Of a stretch of 10,718 bases of DNA, positions 6,060 to 10,718 are shown in pieces; position 1 is the first letter of the stretch, and each line of letters starts with the position of its first letter. The DNA is taken from positions 21,665-32,382 of the forward strand of contig DCSM01000044.1 of NCBI GenBank assembly GCA_002325605.1, in the 5' to 3' direction. Both the position numbers and the translations under genes were made by a program. The notes beneath the pieces are model-generated. The model did not search any database and was not told the DNA's origin. It was given only the letters and a program-made list of their open reading frames with translations. The stretch is from Chloroflexaceae bacterium UBA1466. GTDB taxonomy: Bacteria > Chloroflexota > Chloroflexia > Chloroflexales > Chloroflexaceae.

Positions 6060-8567
6060 TTACTCGCTTGGCCAAGGATAGCGCTCTCCTGGCAATAATT
6101 GCAAAGTTTCATCGCCTAAGCGCCCTAAGCTAATTTCGCCGCCCGTAAACGACTTTTCTACGCGAGCGAAGCGTGTCCATTGCACAAGTTTAGCATTTAG
6201 ACGGATTTCCCCACTGATTGGCAAACCTAAATTTGCGATTCCACCATATTTTTCTTCAGCCGCTTGAAAATTTGGGCAAAGTTTCGCAGGAAAAGTAGCT
6301 ATTTTATCGAGGCAAATGGTGCTGCGCTGCGTTTCAGCAAGATAAAGTAGCTCACCAAGAGGTCTTTGGCGAATCTTATTTCCTTGCAATTCAAGGCAAG
6401 TATATTCAAAACATTGCAAAGTTCCCCAAGCAAAGGGCACAGCGGGCATGAGCGGATAACCGATTAAACGCAAACCACCTAACTCATTCCAGGCTTTAGC
6501 AAATGGCTCAGGTGTGAAATACTTTGTTTCTTGAAAGAAATAACCACCTTTTGGCTCGACCAAAATCTGTGTCAGCGTTTGAGGCATTGTCTTTTGAGCA
6601 AGATCTGTTTGCAGAAAGACGCTTAAAGTATAGACCTGCGAAGGTAAAGCTATGGGAAGCGCAAGGGGCTGAAGATGTTGCACCCATTTAGCTGTGGGCC
6701 AATCGTTTGGGGGCAAAAGATCGTAGAGCAGAGGTCGCTTCGTTTCTTGTACAATTTGCCCCGCTGCATTTGTAAGTCTCAGACCAACCTCAATCTTTTT
6801 GAAAGTTACAGGTGCTAATCTTTGCCATTCTAAAGTAAGAATAAGCGTTTCGCCCGCTTGAAAAGAGCGTAAAGGGGCAATTTTAGCGCTGAAAGAAGGA
6901 TTTGCTGGCGCAGCTAAATGATAGCCTTTTAGCTGCAAGCTATCACTGAAAACCAATTTGGTCTGGATGAGCGGGCCAGGGTCAATTGGGCGAAAAAGTT
7001 TATAATTTCCTAGCGAACCGTCACGGGCATAACGCTTTTGCAACAAAACAACCGTTTCTGGCGTTAGCCAATTGCCTAAATAATCAATTGCGGCCAGAGG
7101 AATTTCACCATTCGCTAATTCAAGCAAAAAAGATTGCTGCTTCCACAGTTTCTGATCGAAAAGTTGCCGCTGTTCAAAGACTTGCAGCCGCGAAGTTGCT
7201 TTAGTTGCCGCAACGATTCCGGGCATATCAGTGAAAATCGGCGTTCCCTCGAAAAGCGAATGAAGCTTCTCATCTATGCGCTGCTGCGCGGCCAAGATCA
7301 CCTTTTCGCGCTGAAGGTCAGCCCAAAGCCCATATTTGCCAAAGGCCAGCCGCAAAGGATTCGGCTCTAGTTGCCCCGCTCGGTGGAGGCTGGTCTGGCT
7401 CCAGGTGGGGAAATAGTAGAAGAGATTATTAAACAGAAGGAAGACAATGATGCTCAAATAGCTAATATTTACGCTTGCTTCGGCAGAGTTGGGCTTTTTG
7501 CTTCGCTCGACTAACGCCCCTACCGCCAAAGCTATTAGCCAAACTAATCCTGCGTAAAGCTCTAGGAAATAGTTTGTGTAGGCCCCAACTTTACCCACCC
7601 CTAGCGCTGTTAGCAATCCCCCAAGCGTATACAATCCCGCAAGTTTAGTTTGCTTTTTGAGCAAAGGGCTGGCAGAAGGTAGGCGAAGAAGAAGGATTAG
7701 CGCGAAGCTCGCCGCCAGAAAGAGGCTCCAGTGCTGCCGCAACTCCTTTGCCCAAAAGGTTCCCCCTAACGCCCCTTCCCACCGATTCGCATTGGCTGCT
7801 ACTACATGTTGCAGAAACCAACCCCCCGTCGCCCACTGCCCAAGGAGTAGGAAAAGACTACCACTTAGCCCAAGTGAAACTACTAAGCGCAACAGAAGCT
7901 TCTGCGAAAACGGCTTTTTTTGACTCAGGAGGGAGCCAAAGATCGCAAGGGGCGCAGCTACTAAGGAGGGTTTCGTGGCTAAGGAAAGGAATAAAAGCAG
8001 GCTGGTAAGAAGCGCCCAATGCCATTTCTCGCTCTTCACAGCCCTTTGGAAGGCTACAATTCCCCACAAACCTAAGCCCAGCCCAAGCAGATCAACGCGC
8101 AAAACGACAGCCCATTCCCGAACAATTGGAATGGTCAGGAAGAAAAGACTAAAAGCTGAGGTTGGCGAATGAAAGACCTTGCGCTGAGGTACAACCTTGG
8201 CAAGGTGGCAAAGCGCTAGAAGCACACCAAGGGTTGCGAAGAGCGAAATCACGCGCCCCGCTAGGAGCGCATTCCCTATAAGGTGGCTTAGAAAGGTCGT
8301 GCAAAGCAGGTAGACTGGAGGATAATTCACGATGACGTAGGGTGGCCCAGCAGGATCACCGTATAGCTCCCAAAGCCATTTTCCCCCCCGCAATAGCTCA
8401 GTTTGGGCTAATAAGGGCCCTTCTCCGTAGTCGAGCGGGAAGGGATAACGGAGGATCAAACAGGCATGGATGATAAAGACAAGGAGGTAAGCGCAAACCG
8501 CAGGCACGAGGGACAGAGGAAGGAGGAAGATTAGGCGGGATTTAAGGGGTTGAAGTAAGCTTCGCAT
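6060..8567 (-). CDS. GT-C type (GT39/ArnT-like) membrane glycosyltransferase with fused extracytoplasmic domains
   Basis: The protein has 835 residues. Residues 1-386 contain about ten membrane segments and the signature of GT-C enzymes, which transfer sugars from polyprenyl-phosphate carriers on the outer face of the membrane: DYGEGPLLAQTELLRGG (46-62), with candidate acidic catalytic residues D46 and E49 in the first outer loop, and VNYPPVY (80-86). Residues about 387-526 are a soluble extension ending LGNYKLFRP. Residues about 535-670 form a beta domain with GYHLAAP, a GETLILTLEWQ strand and paired strands. Two related modules follow: WNELGGLRLIGYPL (693-706) and EEKYGGIANLGLPIS (771-785), each leading to a Q.FEY or QWTRFAR strand. 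These resemble the GG...GYPIS repeats of Chloroflexota exported proteins. It starts 4 bases after the kinase stop, with AGGG just upstream, so it is expressed with the two-component genes. Acceptor and sugar are unknown. Confidence 0.8.
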   Translation of the reverse strand: MRSLLQPLKSRLIFLLPLSLVPAVCAYLLVFIIHACLILRYPFPLDYGEGPLLAQTELLRGGKWLWELYGDPAGPPYVIVNYPPVYLLCTTFLSHLIGNALLAGRVISLFATLGVLLALCHLAKVVPQRKVFHSPTSAFSLFFLTIPIVREWAVVLRVDLLGLGLGLWGIVAFQRAVKSEKWHWALLTSLLLFLSLATKPSLVAAPLAIFGSLLSQKKPFSQKLLLRLVVSLGLSGSLFLLLGQWATGGWFLQHVVAANANRWEGALGGTFWAKELRQHWSLFLAASFALILLLRLPSASPLLKKQTKLAGLYTLGGLLTALGVGKVGAYTNYFLELYAGLVWLIALAVGALVERSKKPNSAEASVNISYLSIIVFLLFNNLFYYFPTWSQTSLHRAGQLEPNPLRLAFGKYGLWADLQREKVILAAQQRIDEKLHSLFEGTPIFTDMPGIVAATKATSRLQVFEQRQLFDQKLWKQQSFLLELANGEIPLAAIDYLGNWLTPETVVLLQKRYARDGSLGNYKLFRPIDPGPLIQTKLVFSDSLQLKGYHLAAPANPSFSAKIAPLRSFQAGETLILTLEWQRLAPVTFKKIEVGLRLTNAAGQIVQETKRPLLYDLLPPNDWPTAKWVQHLQPLALPIALPSQVYTLSVFLQTDLAQKTMPQTLTQILVEPKGGYFFQETKYFTPEPFAKAWNELGGLRLIGYPLMPAVPFAWGTLQCFEYTCLELQGNKIRQRPLGELLYLAETQRSTICLDKIATFPAKLCPNFQAAEEKYGGIANLGLPISGEIRLNAKLVQWTRFARVEKSFTGGEISLGRLGDETLQLLPGERYPWPSE

Positions 8568-8571
8568 CGCC

Positions 8572-9834
8572 CTATGCTATCGGCAAGGTGAAGTAGAAGG
8601 TGCTTCCCGCTCCCTCTTTACTATCCGCCCATAAACGTCCCCCATGCCCCTCTACTAAATGCTTCGCTATCGCTAGGCCTAACCCCGTCCCGCCCGTGTT
8701 GCGCGTCCGCGAGCGGTCAACCTTATAGAACCTTTCAAAGATCCGTGGTAGCTCTTGGTCCGGGATGCCGATGCCTGTGTCCTGGACAGAGACCAACATC
8801 CATTGCCCAGACGGGTGATCAAAGGGAAAACTAGGCTTGACTACTTTCCCTTCAACAAGCTCAAGCAACAAGCTATGGGCCGCCGTAAACCCTAAAGGTA
8901 CTGGCTCATGCGCCTCATTCAGCGTGATTTCACACGCCCCTACCCCGATCTTTCCCGCGTTTGAAGTGAACTTCACCGCGTTATAAAGCAGGTTGATCAG
9001 AACTTGCCCGATCCTATCTGCGTCCATTAGAACGGGCAGAAAGGTCTGCCCTTCCGTATGAGCTACTACTTCAAGCCCTTTCCGAGCGGCCAACGTCTGG
9101 ATGCGAGTAAGGGCCTTCGCTATGACCTGCGTAAGCTCGCCCCGTGAGAGTTGCAATGCGACCCGTCCCGACTCAATCTGCGAAAGCTCATGAAGCTCAT
9201 CCGCTAATTGCGTGACCGTGTCAATCTCTTGGGCTACTTGCCCCAGCATCCGCTGGGCTACTTCAGGCGGTGGCTCGGATTGCAACGTCTCGACCAGGAG
9301 CTTGAGCGAAGCTAAGGGAGTCCTCAACTCGTGCGAGACATTGGCTACTAAGTCCCGTCTTGCCCGCTCCAGCATACTCATCTGGGTGATGTCGCGGACA
9401 AAAATAAGCGCCGCCCCGAAGCTAGGAACAGGGCCATGCGGGATAAAGGTCGCCCGTAAGCGCAATGTTCGCCCACTTAGCCCTGCCTGAATCGTCATTT
9501 CACGCGGCTCACCATCGCTGAGAACGTCTTGCACTAAGGCATCGGCTTGATGATCACGCAAGAGAAGAATTAGACCGTGCCCTTGCACCGTTTCCCCCTG
9601 CACACCCAGCAGTTCTTGCGCTTGCAAGTTGAGGAAATTGATGTTACGCTGGGCATCTACGACAATCAGCCCTGCGTCGAGAGCCATCGTAACCGCCATG
9701 AAAGGGGAAGAGGTCGAGGTTTCAAGGGGATGCGAAGAGGCTGGTTGAAGGTTGCGAAGATGGTACAACTGAAACCAAAGCCAGATGCTAAGGCCCAAAC
9801 TTACGGCAAGCAAGCCCAAAGCTATCTGCAACAT
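8572..9834 (-). CDS. PhoR-like sensor histidine kinase (one membrane segment, PAS, HisKA, HATPase)
   Basis: This 420-residue kinase partners the response regulator encoded 3 bases upstream. A single N-terminal membrane segment (about 4-24) tethers it with no extracytoplasmic sensor loop. A PAS domain (about 45-150) follows, then a HisKA dimerisation domain with phospho-acceptor H168 in NVSHELRTPL. The ATPase domain carries the N box (N281, N285 in NLLYNAVKFT), G1 DTGIGIP (352-358), F box FERFYKVD (366-373) and G2 GTGLGLAI (383-390). The spacing from N285 to D352 is 67 residues, about 30 more than usual, because of an insert near 303-345. Sensing must come from inside the cell, the membrane or a partner protein, as for PhoR with the phosphate transporter. 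The ATG at 9834 is preceded by a weak AAGG, and translation is probably coupled to the regulator. The name phoR is not assigned, since no phosphate genes are present. Confidence 0.9.
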   Translation of the reverse strand: MLQIALGLLAVSLGLSIWLWFQLYHLRNLQPASSHPLETSTSSPFMAVTMALDAGLIVVDAQRNINFLNLQAQELLGVQGETVQGHGLILLLRDHQADALVQDVLSDGEPREMTIQAGLSGRTLRLRATFIPHGPVPSFGAALIFVRDITQMSMLERARRDLVANVSHELRTPLASLKLLVETLQSEPPPEVAQRMLGQVAQEIDTVTQLADELHELSQIESGRVALQLSRGELTQVIAKALTRIQTLAARKGLEVVAHTEGQTFLPVLMDADRIGQVLINLLYNAVKFTSNAGKIGVGACEITLNEAHEPVPLGFTAAHSLLLELVEGKVVKPSFPFDHPSGQWMLVSVQDTGIGIPDQELPRIFERFYKVDRSRTRNTGGTGLGLAIAKHLVEGHGGRLWADSKEGAGSTFYFTLPIA

Positions 9835-9837
9835 GAC

Positions 9838-10554
9838 TCAAACCTTGGGGGGTAGAGCTTTAGGCTCAGAAGGCATTTCAAAGCGGTAGCCGATGCCTCG
9901 CACCGTCTGGATATAGCGAGGTTGGCCAGGGCTAGGCTCGATCTTCTCCCGCAGCCAGCGGATGTGAACATCCACCGTGCGGCTATCGCCGAGAAAATCA
10001 AAGCCCCACACGCGCTCCAGCAGAAGGTCACGAGTGAGGGCCATGCCTGCATTTCGCATCAGGCAAGTCAGCAGATCAAACTCTTTTTGGGGCAAGTTCA
10101 GTTCAATTTCCCCGCACCAAGCGCGGCGACTCCGGGTATCAACACGCAACGGGCCCGCTTGAAGCAGATCGCGGTGGCCGCCCGTCGGCTGCCGGTCAGT
10201 GCGCCGTAAGATCGCCCTTACTCGCGCCAGCAGTTCGCCCAAGCTGAAGGGTTTGCTGACATAGTCATCTGCCCCCAACTCTAAGCCCGCGATGCGGTCA
10301 ACCTCGTCCTGGCGAGCAGTCAGCATGATAATGGGCACACTACTCTCTTGCCGCAGGATGCGACATACCGAAAAGCCGTCTAAGCGGGGCAACATAACGT
10401 CTAAAAGCAAGAGATCGGGGGTTTTACTGCGAGCCAATTCTAAGCCTTGAATGCCATCCGCAGCACAAAAAACACCATAGCCCTCGCGCTCTAAGTTGTA
10501 GCGCAACGTTTCGGCTAAGGTGGGATCGTCCTCTATCAACAAGATTTTGGGCAT
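9838..10554 (-). CDS. OmpR/PhoB-family response regulator
   Basis: This 238-residue DNA-binding regulator has a receiver domain (1-118) with acidic pocket D9/D10, phospho-acceptor D52 in LLLLDVMLP, T79 and K101 in KPF. A winged-helix output domain (about 132-226) follows, with the recognition-helix stretch DSRTVDVHIRWLREKIE and the wing motif YIQTVRGIGYRFE. These match PhoB/RegX3/WalR-type regulators, which bind direct repeats once phosphorylated. The start at 10554 is chosen because MPKILLIEDD is the standard beginning of a receiver domain. The same frame stays open to 10638, but there it would read into the tRNA gene. No clear Shine-Dalgarno is seen. It is first in a unit with the kinase and the GT-C gene. 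Target genes cannot be told from sequence, though co-transcription points to envelope glycans. Confidence 0.93.
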   Translation of the reverse strand: MPKILLIEDDPTLAETLRYNLEREGYGVFCAADGIQGLELARSKTPDLLLLDVMLPRLDGFSVCRILRQESSVPIIMLTARQDEVDRIAGLELGADDYVSKPFSLGELLARVRAILRRTDRQPTGGHRDLLQAGPLRVDTRSRRAWCGEIELNLPQKEFDLLTCLMRNAGMALTRDLLLERVWGFDFLGDSRTVDVHIRWLREKIEPSPGQPRYIQTVRGIGYRFEMPSEPKALPPKV

Positions 10555-10610
10555 AAAGGCTGGTGGATTCGCTTTGGCACTTGAAGACTTGGGGAAAGCT
10601 GAAGAAGAAA

Positions 10611-10687
10611 TGGTCGGGGCGGAGGGATTTGAACCCACGACCCCCGCGTCCCAAACGCGGTGCGCTACCAGTCTGCGCCACGCCCCG
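10611..10687 (-). tRNA. tRNA-Pro (anticodon UGG), CCA encoded
   Basis: The 77 bases fold into a complete cloverleaf: acceptor CGGGGCG/CGCCCCG with discriminator A and encoded CCA (10613-10611), D stem GCGC/GCGC with loop AGACTGGTA, anticodon stem CCGCG/CGCGG with loop TTTGGGA giving UGG and G37, variable loop GGGTC, and T loop TTCAAAT. The T stem GTGGG/CCCTC has a U-U mismatch at positions 50-64 (10637 and 10623). It lies 56 bases upstream of the response-regulator start on the same strand, with no terminator hairpin between, so the two may be transcribed together. Confidence 0.95.
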
Positions 10688-10718
10688 ACAAGCTGTTAAA
10701 CCAGTGCTTTCTGCACGA
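10688..10718. other. right-edge sequence upstream of the tRNA
   Basis: These 31 bases precede the tRNA on the minus strand. They contain only a 4-bp inverted repeat (GTGC/GCAC) and no clear -10 box. The tRNA promoter, or an upstream gene that is co-transcribed with it, must lie beyond the window. Confidence 0.4.

Noticed and set aside
7657..8172. Several short plus-strand frames and a minus-strand frame within the GT-C gene
   Set aside because: They are overlapping shadows of the membrane part of the GT-C gene, rich in Arg/Ser from reversed Leu codons, and have no ribosome binding sites.
10555..10638. Longer N-terminus for the response regulator (28 extra residues)
   Set aside because: It would begin inside tRNA-Pro and precede MPKILLIEDD, the normal start of a receiver domain.

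Overview
The window looks like part of a Chloroflexota chromosome of moderate GC content. This placement is an inference from protein style, not from a marker gene. The clues are a secreted protein combining an NBR1-type FW domain, a Thr/Pro repeat tail and a C-terminal VFLPFVKR ending; a long GT-C type membrane protein with the 'GGL..GYP' repeats common in secreted Chloroflexota proteins; and a PhoB/PhoR-like pair of the style usual in that phylum.

Layout. Bases 1-161 hold a 36-bp direct repeat in two copies, a candidate promoter and a strong Shine-Dalgarno. The only plus-strand gene (162-3548) encodes a large exported multidomain protein: a complete M23/LytM zinc peptidase domain, a Gly/Ser/Pro linker, an FW Ig-like domain, a DUF4114-like module, a second LytM-like domain that has lost key residues, an unassigned beta-rich region and a 22-residue repeat tail. 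A 13-bp hairpin terminator follows. All other genes are on the minus strand. Read in their own direction from the right edge they are tRNA-Pro(UGG), an OmpR/PhoB-type response regulator, a PAS histidine kinase, an 835-aa GT-C glycosyltransferase-like membrane protein, a family 2 glycosyltransferase with a C-terminal membrane segment, a small acidic helical protein of unknown role, and a CbiM-type cobalt/nickel transporter component.

How they work together. Regulator, kinase and GT-C gene are separated by only 3 and 4 bases and almost certainly form one transcription unit, so a membrane-linked phospho-relay is co-expressed with an envelope sugar transferase. The GT2 gene follows after 58 bases with its own extended -10 promoter; GT2 enzymes of this type usually make the polyprenyl-phosphate sugars that GT-C enzymes use. 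The unit could therefore be a regulated surface-glycan module, although the GT2 protein lacks a recognisable DXD. cbiM has its own -10 box and no ECF partner genes (cbiN, cbiQ, cbiO) beside it. The exported LytM protein converges on cbiM and is a separate unit. No mobile element, CRISPR array or rRNA is visible, and no gene-free stretch exceeds 300 bases.
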